This document shows, piece after piece, positions 1 through 5,502 of a stretch of 6,479 nt of DNA. Under the pieces are notes generated by a model that was not told the origin of the DNA, did not search any database, and saw only the letters and a program-made list of their open reading frames with translations. The DNA is from an uncultured Planctomycetaceae bacterium (GTDB taxonomy: Bacteria > Planctomycetota > Planctomycetia > Planctomycetales > Planctomycetaceae). The stretch's first letter is position 1. Each line of letters starts with the position of its first letter. Where the stretch lies: NCBI GenBank assembly GCA_903921605.1, contig CAIXQV010000636.1, forward strand, positions 1 to 6,479, in the 5' to 3' direction. Position numbers and translations under genes: made by a program.

Positions 1-1
1 C

Positions 2-700
2 TCGATACCTGCATTTCAAGCTGGTCACTGGGATGCTGCATTTGATGCCGCACTGGACGCGCTACGACACTCAGATTCAAAAAGCGATGAGCCCGAAGAT
101 CTTATCCGAGAATTGACACCTCAAGAACGCTCGCTCCCCGATTTGAGGCACACTCTTCAAGAGTGTCACCTGCGGACCGTCAATGAAGCAAAGGGACTGA
201 GGCTTCCAACCATCCAGGAGTGGATGCAGCTCAAGCAGTCTCTAAGTCGAACTGACCAGATTGTGTACTTGGGAGATCGAATCAGCCTCAGCAAAGGAGT
301 TGTCAATGAAAATGAAGTCGTGGTACCAGGAAGTATTCAGCGTGTCGCAAGGCGAAGGAAGTTGGTATCGCCAATGCCGGAAATGTCGCGAGGAGATGAC
401 TCAACGATCGATCCGTTCGAGGAATTGCTGAAGCTGAACATTTTGCCAACAGAAGTAACACAGCTGTATAGGTACTTTGCAGTCAATTGGACTTTCCTGT
501 CCGAAGGTGACGCCACTGCTGCTAATCTGCCACTTCACGCAGCCAGCCGTTATTGTTTGTGTGTAGTCATCAATCAGGTATTCAAACGGCGAAACGCAAT
601 CCGTGAATATGACCTGACGGATGATGATTGGCAGGATGTTGAGAAGATAGCAAACTTGGTGCAACGGAAGTGTATCGATCCAGTGGTAGACCTCGAGTGA
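2..700 (+). CDS. Unknown soluble protein, 5'-truncated by the window edge
   Basis: The reading frame is open from base 2 to the TGA at 698-700, giving 232 visible residues. No stop separates the window edge from the TTG at 113, so the gene very probably begins outside the window and the TTG need not be the start. The protein is hydrophilic, with no signal peptide or membrane segment in the visible part. It reads as mostly helical and charged, with an acidic stretch near the N-terminal end (DSKSDEPEDL), a basic VARRRK patch in the middle and an acidic DDDW motif near the C-terminus. I do not recognise a family. Its stop lies about 60 bases before RHS fragment A, so it occupies the same kind of slot as the other genes here, each bracketed by RHS remnants. 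By position it could be an orphan immunity-type or cargo gene of an RHS locus, but nothing in its sequence shows this. Confidence 0.7.
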   Translation, partial: SIPAFQAGHWDAAFDAALDALRHSDSKSDEPEDLIRELTPQERSLPDLRHTLQECHLRTVNEAKGLRLPTIQEWMQLKQSLSRTDQIVYLGDRISLSKGVVNENEVVVPGSIQRVARRRKLVSPMPEMSRGDDSTIDPFEELLKLNILPTEVTQLYRYFAVNWTFLSEGDATAANLPLHAASRYCLCVVINQVFKRRNAIREYDLTDDDWQDVEKIANLVQRKCIDPVVDLE

Positions 701-758
701 AGACCGTTTGCGTCGACGACAACGTCACCGGTGTTTGAAATACTCGTTTTTGCCTAAC

Positions 759-923
759 CGGACCACGACAACCCAGAACGACGAGAACCAGCCCACGCTG
801 TTCCAGCTGCCGGACAGCTACCGTCACAATGACGTACAACTCCAACAATCGTCGAGTCGACAGGGAGTCATCCAATGTCCAAGGCCACTTACATGTGGGG
901 CGAACTCAGTGACAACGTCGCTG
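759..923 (+). pseudogene. RHS fragment A (broken RHS/YD-repeat remnant)
   Basis: Read across three frames, this stretch encodes an RHS-type segment. It opens with RTTTTQNDENQPTLFQLPD (frame of 759), continues as TVTMTYNSNNRRVDRE after a shift near 820, and ends as KATYMWGELSDNVA after another shift near 870. RHS proteins are large beta-cage or surface proteins built from YD repeats. This piece is only about 55 codons and has no intact N- or C-terminus, so it is a remnant. It matches fragment C with about seven mismatches and no gaps over 793-923, and it carries the same two frame disruptions. It matches fragment B less closely; B keeps the first junction in frame. The homology stops sharply at 923. 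The stretch from 701 to 758 shows nothing I recognise. Confidence 0.8.
862..867 (+). promoter_or_regulatory. Shine-Dalgarno-like AGGGAG in RHS fragment A
   Basis: AGGGAG lies seven bases before the ATG at 875. In the ancestral RHS protein these bases encoded the R-E of VDRE. The same motif at the same spacing occurs in fragments B and C. It is a plausible ribosome binding site by sequence and spacing, but its use is an inference. Confidence 0.45.
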
Positions 924-1075
924 GAGGCGTACCTGCTCAGCCGTGCTGGAAGTGGGATAAGGCCAGAAAGCGGTTCGTCAGGGATTACAGTCAGCCGGGA
1001 TGCGAAAGAACAAAACCGCCGAAGAAGCCAAACCGACCACCCATTGAGGAGATCGATAAGAAAGTGATTGAATGA
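875..1075 (+). CDS. Small hybrid ORF: RHS-derived leader plus unique basic tail
   Basis: This 66-residue ORF starts at an ATG preceded by AGGGAG with seven-base spacing. Residues 1-16 (MSKATYMWGELSDNVA) come from RHS fragment A. Residues 17-66 are unrelated to RHS and contain CWKWDKARKRFVRDYSQPG, then a Lys/Pro-rich stretch (RTKPPKKPNRPPIEEIDKK). The tail looks like real protein sequence, with aromatic residues alternating with charged ones and an ordinary composition. It could be the C-terminal remnant of a gene whose front was replaced by RHS sequence, or a small displaced RHS tip. It ends 50 bases before the next gene, so the two could be co-transcribed. I know no family for it. A non-coding fragment is a real alternative because the leader is shared with broken copies elsewhere. 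Confidence 0.4.
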   Translation: MSKATYMWGELSDNVAGGVPAQPCWKWDKARKRFVRDYSQPGCERTKPPKKPNRPPIEEIDKKVIE

Positions 1076-1125
1076 GTTTCCCCAACGATTTTCTTTCGAG
1101 ATCGCCGCTGTGACTGGAGAACACT

Positions 1126-2379
1126 ATGACGTGGGCTGGAACAGTTTTAACGACCGTCGTTCTGAACTTGTGCTGTACCGATGAAGGAACAACAGCAATT
1201 AAATACTTTCCGGTGCCAGACCGCGTAAAGGTGGCTGATGAAGTTCGCATTCGCACGTTTTCAATGTGGGTCTCTGTCCGGCCTCGCTGGGCGGTTTCTA
1301 TTTTGACAGAGTACCCGGAGCCGGAGAGTCTTCATGCTCTACCGCGCGATATAAATATGCTTGGAGTGGTGGCTGTGGACACCCAGACCGGGCAGGCGAG
1401 ATTCGCTTCGCTTCCCGCTGGCACTGGTGCTTGGAAGTGGTACGGCGACATTTCCGGAAATCGTTGCCGATTAGCGTTCGAATCTAGTGCGGAGAGACCG
1501 CCAACCGTGCTGGACTGGGAACTTCACACGGATGACGTCTCGCACACGGTGGGCCAGCCTCTGAATGTGACTCCACTCACCAGACTGCTGAGTCTGCCGG
1601 AAGTGCGCGTTTTTGCGGCGTCAGAAAACGACGAACGAAGATTTCTGATTCAGAGTAACAGGCTGAGGTTTGTCCTGCCCGTCAAGCCTCCGCTGCAAGC
1701 ATTTCGCCGTAATGAATTTATCAAGGGAAACGCTTGCGACGAACGATTTGCATTTGGTCCGCTGGGTAGTGGAAACGGGCTTGTCGTATTTCAGGGGAAG
1801 TCCGGACCCGGCATCGATGGTTCATTTTCAAGTGGATCCCTCACTGCGTACTCGCTGGTCCATGATCCCATAAAAAGATGGACTGTTGCCCTGTCTGCTA
1901 TCTGTTCCGCAGATGAGGAGGCTCTGGAAGTCATCCCGGTTGACACAATGTGGACCGAGTCAGACAGAGTCATTTGGCAGGTTACGCTCAGGGAAAAAGA
2001 CAAAACCGTCGGTCGGCTTGTTGAACTGGATTCGGAGACGGGTCGGCCAGTAATCCTAGGCGAGTTGCCGGCAGCCGGATTCTCTCTCCGCCGCCTACGG
2101 GAGAGTCGTCCTTTTCTTGCGTCAGACGGCGAGACGGTCGTGATCCTGTCAAAAGACCAGAACTCCATTCGCAGGTTCTCAATACGGAAGAAGGCGATTG
2201 AAACCGACTTACCAATGCATGGTCACATCGTTCGGGACATCGTTGGCGTAACTCGCTCCGGAAAAGTCATCGTGGACAGCCACCCTGGCAGATTACTTGC
2301 AGTAGATCTTGATGCCGAACCAGTCCTTCGTGTAAAGCCTTTGGCAGAGCTTCTTATCCATGAAAATCAACTTGAGTAA
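1126..2379 (+). CDS. Probable beta-propeller protein, possibly exported
   Basis: This 417-residue protein starts at an ATG with GGAGA five bases upstream (1116-1120); an in-frame stop at 1111-1113 limits any upstream extension. The chain is rich in beta-type segments that recur as V/L-x-x-D-x-[TE]-x-G units: VVAVDTQTGQARFASLP near residues 81-97, RLVELDSETGRPVILGELP near 297-315, and RLLAVDLD near 388-395. That pattern is typical of PQQ/YVTN/WD-like propeller blades, though no canonical WD dipeptide series is visible. The N-terminus has a hydrophobic run (residues 3-17, ending in two cysteines). This could be a weak signal or lipoprotein peptide, but it lacks the usual positive residue near the start and a good lipobox. 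The gene sits between RHS fragments A and B, with its stop about 12 bases before B begins. Function is unknown; the propeller fold is inferred from repeat texture only. Confidence 0.75.
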   Translation: MTWAGTVLTTVVLNLCCTDEGTTAIKYFPVPDRVKVADEVRIRTFSMWVSVRPRWAVSILTEYPEPESLHALPRDINMLGVVAVDTQTGQARFASLPAGTGAWKWYGDISGNRCRLAFESSAERPPTVLDWELHTDDVSHTVGQPLNVTPLTRLLSLPEVRVFAASENDERRFLIQSNRLRFVLPVKPPLQAFRRNEFIKGNACDERFAFGPLGSGNGLVVFQGKSGPGIDGSFSSGSLTAYSLVHDPIKRWTVALSAICSADEEALEVIPVDTMWTESDRVIWQVTLREKDKTVGRLVELDSETGRPVILGELPAAGFSLRRLRESRPFLASDGETVVILSKDQNSIRRFSIRKKAIETDLPMHGHIVRDIVGVTRSGKVIVDSHPGRLLAVDLDAEPVLRVKPLAELLIHENQLE

Positions 2380-2390
2380 GCGGGGGGTGG

Positions 2391-2765
2391 CAGAAAGGGG
2401 CATTCTGGATTTCGGGACGATGTGGAACTGCGAGAACCAGCCCACGCTGTTCCGGATGCCGGACGGCAGCCGAGTGACTATGTCCTACAACGCCAACAAC
2501 TTCCGAGTCGACAGGGAGTGAACCAATGCCAAAGACAACGTATGCCTGGGACGAACTCAGTGACAACGTCGCTGCCGAGAACGAAGCCGGAGTGATGTCT
2601 GAGTTGTACACGCACGAGCCGGGGCCCTACGCAAACCTGTTCTCCCAAATCCGCAACGACGTCACCAACTACTACCAGTACGTCGGCCGAGGCGTCACCG
2701 GCGCACTCACAGACGACGCAGGCGACATTACCGACACCAAAGAATACGATGCCCTTGGGCAGACG
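2391..2765 (+). pseudogene. RHS fragment B (longest RHS remnant)
   Basis: This is the most complete of the four RHS pieces. In the first frame it reads WNCENQPTLFRMPDGS, then VTMSYNANNFRVDRE, and stops at TGA 2519-2521. The sense continues in another frame from the ATG at 2526: TTYAWDELSDNVAAENEAG, then YTHEPGPYANLFSQIRN, TNYYQY, and ALTDDAGDITDTKEYDA. These are classic YD-repeat motifs of the kind found in planctomycete RHS proteins. Homology ends at about 2765 (DALGQT). The expected downstream RHS core signature (RYY-P-GRW-like) and any tip are missing. Unlike A and C, this copy keeps the segment between LPDG and VDRE in frame. The 5' boundary is set by similarity of the bases around 2400-2420 to the start of fragment C (cattc-gga-ttcg) and is approximate. 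Confidence 0.85.
2513..2518 (+). promoter_or_regulatory. Shine-Dalgarno-like AGGGAG in RHS fragment B
   Basis: AGGGAG lies seven bases before the ATG at 2526, the same arrangement as in fragments A and C. In this copy the codon after GAG is a TGA stop, so the upstream RHS frame ends exactly where the new start is offered. Confidence 0.45.
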
Positions 2766-2861
2766 AGCTGTGACATAAGCCGCCCTCTGCATGGAACCGG
2801 CTGCCGTTGCAATTCACCGCGTTTCGGTCAGGAAATCCTTGGTGCGAGTCCATGTCGATGA
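2526..2861 (+). CDS. RHS-repeat ORF fragment, 111 aa
   Basis: This open frame begins at the ATG of fragment B and runs for 111 residues. Residues 1-80 are RHS/YD-repeat sequence (TYAWDELSDNVA at 5-16, YTHEPGPYANLF near 28-39, TDTKEYDALGQ near 69-79). Residues 81-111 are Cys/Arg-rich and no longer RHS-like. It lacks the RHS core end and tip, so it is a fragment even if translated. Its TGA (2859-2861) overlaps the second ATG of the membrane-protein gene as ATGA, an arrangement that often gives translational coupling. Whether a stable protein is made is doubtful; the reading frame may matter mainly for delivering ribosomes to the next gene. Confidence 0.5.
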   Translation: MPKTTYAWDELSDNVAAENEAGVMSELYTHEPGPYANLFSQIRNDVTNYYQYVGRGVTGALTDDAGDITDTKEYDALGQTSCDISRPLHGTGCRCNSPRFGQEILGASPCR

Positions 2862-3376
2862 GTGGCACGGAACCAAATGAGTTGCAGGACGTTGCTTCGC
2901 CGCCACCGTTCCTCTTTTATGCGTTCATCATCGCAAATATAGCCGTCGCATCATGCTTTTGGCTGCCATGGATATTGCTTTCATTTCTTTCGCCAGGAGG
3001 CTGGATTCTGTATGTGATGGTCTTCGTCAGTACTCACGTTCTTGTGTGCGTTCGCGTCTTGATCCATTTTCGGATCTTCCTGAAATGCGTTCTCCCAGCA
3101 ATCGTAATTCTTGCCCTGCTGCTGTGTTGGCACACTTACCATCCAGACGGGAATTACATCGAAACGTTTACGCCACCGATGCAATCGAGCCCGCACACAC
3201 AATGGGGATACTTTGGTTATGCACGTGCGACGGAATCGGGAAATGCGTCCGCAGTTGAATGGTCTTTTGATTTTGCTCAATTCCTGATTCACGTTGAGTA
3301 CGCGAATGATCTTGTCTTACTGTATGCTTTTGTTTTGGGTCTCAAATCAGATACATGGCGCGCAGTGCGAGTCTAA
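2858..3376 (+). CDS. Unknown membrane protein with three predicted helices
   Basis: The ORF encodes 172 residues from the ATG at 2858, or 174 from the in-frame ATG at 2852. I prefer 2858 because it overlaps the preceding RHS ORF's stop as ATGA, but either is possible. There is no strong Shine-Dalgarno close by; AGGAAA at 2830-2835 is rather far away. Numbered from 2852, hydrophobic segments lie near residues 20-46, 51-72 and 76-93. They follow a short polar N-terminus ending in PPP. Residues 97-150 form a polar loop or domain rich in aromatic residues, and a shorter hydrophobic stretch (about 153-165) may be a fourth membrane contact. No enzymatic motif is visible and I do not recognise the family. 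It lies between RHS fragments B and C. A membrane immunity or orphan cargo protein is a fair guess from context only. Confidence 0.75.
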   Translation: MSGTEPNELQDVASPPPFLFYAFIIANIAVASCFWLPWILLSFLSPGGWILYVMVFVSTHVLVCVRVLIHFRIFLKCVLPAIVILALLLCWHTYHPDGNYIETFTPPMQSSPHTQWGYFGYARATESGNASAVEWSFDFAQFLIHVEYANDLVLLYAFVLGLKSDTWRAVRV

Positions 3377-3399
3377 CAAAAGTTGAAGACGCCATGCCG

Positions 3400-3612
3400 T
3401 TCGACGCCAACGGAAATCAGCAGCTCGAGCGAGAGCATTCCGGAGTTCGAAACAAAACGACATAAAATTGTGAAAACCTGCCAACGCTGTTCCGGCTGCC
3501 GGACAGCTACCGTCACAATGACGTACAACTCCAACAATTGTCGAGCGGACAGGGAGTCATCCAATGTGCAAGGCCACTTACATGTGGGGCGAACTCAGCG
3601 ACAACGTCGCTG
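3400..3612 (+). pseudogene. RHS fragment C (broken RHS/YD-repeat remnant)
   Basis: The fragment begins with FDANGNQQLERE (frame of 3400). It continues through HSGVRNKTT, a TAA stop at 3454-3456 and NCENLPTLFRLPD. It then shifts frame to TVTMTYNSNNCRADRE and shifts again to KATYMWGELSDNVA. The start overlaps in content with the end of fragment D (YTFDSSGNQQ), which allows the fragments to be ordered. It is nearly identical to fragment A over 3482-3612 and shares A's two frame disruptions, but extends further upstream than A. It breaks off abruptly at 3612, where the sequence turns into the 5' region of the WD40 gene. Confidence 0.82.
3551..3556 (+). promoter_or_regulatory. Shine-Dalgarno-like AGGGAG in RHS fragment C
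   Basis: AGGGAG lies seven bases before the ATG at 3564. That ATG is in frame with the downstream WD40 gene with no stop in between. This makes the site a rival to the start at 3654. Confidence 0.4.
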
Positions 3613-3653
3613 ACCTTAATTTCCATCAATTCTCGCTTGGGAAAGCCTTGGTC

Positions 3654-4649
3654 ATGCAGATTGTAGTCAGGGTAATATGGATCATGGTTTTTCTTCAAGA
3701 CTGCTGTGCGTTCGCGCAGTCGCCGGATGTGGCGTTATCCCAGCGCATTAAATGTGTGAATAGCAATCAGTTTCCACAGAGACAAACCGTTTGGGAAGTT
3801 AAGTTGAATCCTGTTAGTGATCAAGTGGCCGTTGCGTGTAGCGATGGTGCTCATCGTGTGTTCGACATTGGATCTGGGCGGAGAGATGGTGAGTGTCTCG
3901 GGCATATTGACGCCGTGACATGTGCGTCATTCAGTCCTGACGGACAACGAATAGTCTCCGGCAGTGGAGACAAAACATTGAAAATATGGGATCTGTCAAC
4001 CTATGAGGATATCAGGACGTTTGAAGGGCATTCAGCCGCGGTTTTTTCGGTCGCATACAATCCTACTGGAGGGTGCGTTGCGTCAAGGTCGAAGGATGGA
4101 GCTGTCATTGTATGGGACGTCGCTAAATTGAAAGAGCGGGCTCGTTTTCAAACACCGCGTGGCGCGAACGGCGGTCTGCTTTTTTTTCCCGATGGAGTAT
4201 CGCTGTTAACTTGGACCTCTGATGGTGAAATCGCCGTTTGGGCCATTGAGAGTCAGCAACTGCGACTCTTAATGAATACGGATCCGGACCTCTGCTCTGT
4301 GTGTCTGAGTCACGATGCGAGGAAAATAGTAGAAACCGGGTTTGGTGGTCGAATCACAATTTGGGATGCAAAAACAGGTCAAATAATTCGCCGATTAAAC
4401 GGTAAAGGCAAATCTCTCTTGTCGGTCGCATTTAGCCCAGCCGATCGATACGTCGCGGTCGGGAGTCAGCAAAATACCTTGGAATTCTGGACGGTAGAAG
4501 GTGAATACCTTGGTATTTTTCGGGGACAGGAAGTGGAAGGAAGTTACCCCTGTGTGGATGAGCTTCAATTCAATGAAAACGGCGATCTCTTGATCTCCAG
4601 CTCAGGAGAGGCATGCAGTTTCTGGACTCTGGAGACAGCACTAAAATAG
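3654..4649 (+). CDS. Secreted seven-bladed WD40-repeat protein
   Basis: This 331-residue WD40 propeller has a Sec signal peptide at residues 1-21. The peptide has one Arg at position 6, a hydrophobic core (VIWIMVFL) and a probable cleavage site after A-F-A at 19-21. Seven blades follow. Blade-ending motifs are VFD 69-71, IWD 111-113, VWD 153-155, VWA 195-197, IWD 236-238, FWT 278-280 and FWT 323-325; GH dipeptides at 83-84 and 125-126 open blades 2 and 3. Blades 2 and 3 are the most canonical (SFSPDGQRIVSGSGDKT). WD40 propellers are binding scaffolds, so a role in binding a protein outside the cytoplasm is inferred; the partner is unknown. I chose ATG 3654 because it puts the signal peptide at the N-terminus and has GGGAAAG eight bases upstream. 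The frame also opens at 3564 inside RHS fragment C (361 residues), which would bury the signal sequence behind 30 residues. Confidence 0.88.
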   Translation: MQIVVRVIWIMVFLQDCCAFAQSPDVALSQRIKCVNSNQFPQRQTVWEVKLNPVSDQVAVACSDGAHRVFDIGSGRRDGECLGHIDAVTCASFSPDGQRIVSGSGDKTLKIWDLSTYEDIRTFEGHSAAVFSVAYNPTGGCVASRSKDGAVIVWDVAKLKERARFQTPRGANGGLLFFPDGVSLLTWTSDGEIAVWAIESQQLRLLMNTDPDLCSVCLSHDARKIVETGFGGRITIWDAKTGQIIRRLNGKGKSLLSVAFSPADRYVAVGSQQNTLEFWTVEGEYLGIFRGQEVEGSYPCVDELQFNENGDLLISSSGEACSFWTLETALK

Positions 4650-4706
4650 TCTGAGGACAGAAAAGGTTTCAGAGGACAGAAAAGGTTTCAGAGGATAGAA
4701 AAGGTG
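4650..4706 (+). repeat. Three tandem copies of a 19-bp unit
   Basis: The unit TCAGAGGACAGAAAAGGTT occurs three times back to back (4650-4668, 4669-4687, 4688-4706), with single-base differences in copies 1 and 3. It begins at the last base of the WD40 stop codon region. The third copy also forms the outer left arm of the inverted repeat that follows, so the tandem repeat probably arose by duplication of that arm. Confidence 0.85.
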
Positions 4707-4777
4707 ACAGGAACGTGTCAGGAACCGTTTCTGCTCAGATTTGACGAAACGGTTCCTGACACCTTTTCTGCCTCTGA
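4688..4777. repeat. REP-like inverted repeat, large hairpin
   Basis: The perfect inner arms GTGTCAGGAACCGTTT (4715-4730) and its reverse complement (4747-4762) enclose a 16-base loop. Outside them, TCAGAGGATAGAAAAG (4688-4703) pairs with 4763-4777 almost fully; 4704-4714 on the left has no partner and looks like an extra partial copy of the arm. From memory, the GGTGTCAGGAACC/GGTTCCTGACACC core resembles REP-type palindromes mobilised by RAYT transposases in several phyla, including planctomycetes; this needs a genome count. It lies directly after the WD40 gene and could also end its transcript, though the right arm is not followed by a clear T-run. Confidence 0.8.
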
Positions 4778-4950
4778 CGAACGATGGCGCTCAGTGCCCT
4801 ATGGACATCATCTCCCGCAGACTCAAACTTTGTCGTTGAATGTACGGGCACTCCGACGTTGCCTAGGTATTAGGCAGTTTTACACACGATTTATCAAGAT
4901 GTCTTTGCAAACGCGGCACTAAAACGTATCGCGTATCTAGGGGCCACGTT
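4778..4950. other. Intergenic spacer with a small inverted repeat
   Basis: I see no gene here. TGCCTA (4860-4865) and TAGGCA (4871-4876) form a 6-bp inverted repeat around five bases, a possible weak operator or small hairpin. A promoter for the following gene would be expected in this spacer, but I cannot point to convincing -35 and -10 boxes. Confidence 0.4.
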
Positions 4951-5502
4951 ATGAAATTGACAGACGCTTCGTGGGATACTTGTTTTCTTTTCGGAGTGTT
5001 GCTCCTGGTGCTCGGATGTATCGAAGCGGACCATTTCAGTCAATGGAACACAAACACATATAAAGCGGCCATTCTGTCGGGACGCAAATGTATTAGCCCA
5101 GCGCTAGAAATGGAAAAAGATTTTGTTAACACTGAACACTTACTCATCATGTATGGCGTTACAGGGAGCACTTCACACGAATGGCACACAGTGAGTTTCT
5201 TCGGCGGACGTTACACATTAACAATGGTATCTGAAGTTGTTCTAAGTGAAGATGGGACGCAAGTCGTTAGTGCAACTCCCGCCACATTTGTGCTCTGGGT
5301 TTGTGAGTCAATTGCTGAGGACGGCGGAGGTGCGAGTTTCGATTCATCTCGCGAGCGAAAATTTGGTCTTGAGACTTGGCAAGAGTTCAGAGATTCAGGG
5401 TTTGATATAGCGTTGTTGGATCCGGAGTATGACGGCTCGATTTTGCCGAGGTTCGAAGAATATGCAAACGGCTGGCAAGCAAGCCGAAAGGTATGGCGTT
5501 GA
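4951..5502 (+). CDS. Unknown putative lipoprotein, 183 aa
   Basis: The ATG is preceded by AGGGG (4939-4943) with seven-base spacing, a good start. The N-terminus has a hydrophobic segment (residues 12-22) ending in V-L-G-C at 20-23, which fits a lipobox with Cys23 as the lipidated residue. The short n-region contains one Lys but also two Asp, so the signal is not ideal. The mature part is mixed polar, with FFGGRYTLTMVSEVVLSEDGT near residue 65 suggesting beta structure, and an acidic C-terminal half. I know no family. Its last codons (K-V-W-R-stop, from about 5488) are read from RHS fragment D in a different frame. The original C-terminus may therefore have been lost or fused to RHS sequence. 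It could be an envelope-located orphan cargo or immunity-type protein; this is context only. Confidence 0.72.
   Translation: MKLTDASWDTCFLFGVLLLVLGCIEADHFSQWNTNTYKAAILSGRKCISPALEMEKDFVNTEHLLIMYGVTGSTSHEWHTVSFFGGRYTLTMVSEVVLSEDGTQVVSATPATFVLWVCESIAEDGGGASFDSSRERKFGLETWQEFRDSGFDIALLDPEYDGSILPRFEEYANGWQASRKVWR

Noticed and set aside
582..875. Minus-strand ORF whose start (MDDSLSTRRLLELYVIVTV) resembles that of the minus-strand ORF at 3373-3564, suggesting a small protein family.
   Set aside because: Both are antisense readings of the same RHS repeat (fragments A and C), so the similarity follows from DNA repetition. They lack convincing ribosome sites and diverge where the repeat ends.
708..1067. 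119-codon + strand ORF across RHS fragment A.
   Set aside because: It reads RHS sense only from about 759 to 820, then runs out of frame. The start is TTG with no clear ribosome site and the tail is Arg/Ser-rich frame-shadow sequence.
3383..3613. 76-codon + strand ORF across RHS fragment C.
   Set aside because: Only the TATVTMTYNSNNCRADRE part is RHS sense; the rest is out of frame. It is part of the pseudogene and not a separate gene.
4650..4706. Possible CRISPR array (three 19-bp repeats).
   Set aside because: The units are directly adjacent with no spacers, and no cas gene is present.
4715..4762. Integron attC-like site explaining the cassette layout.
   Set aside because: There is a single long perfect palindrome, no attC core sites, no copies beside the other cargo genes and no integrase in view.
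4704..4922. 72-codon + strand ORF after the WD40 gene.
   Set aside because: Its first third is translated from the palindromic REP-like repeat and the remainder shows no protein-like pattern or ribosome site.
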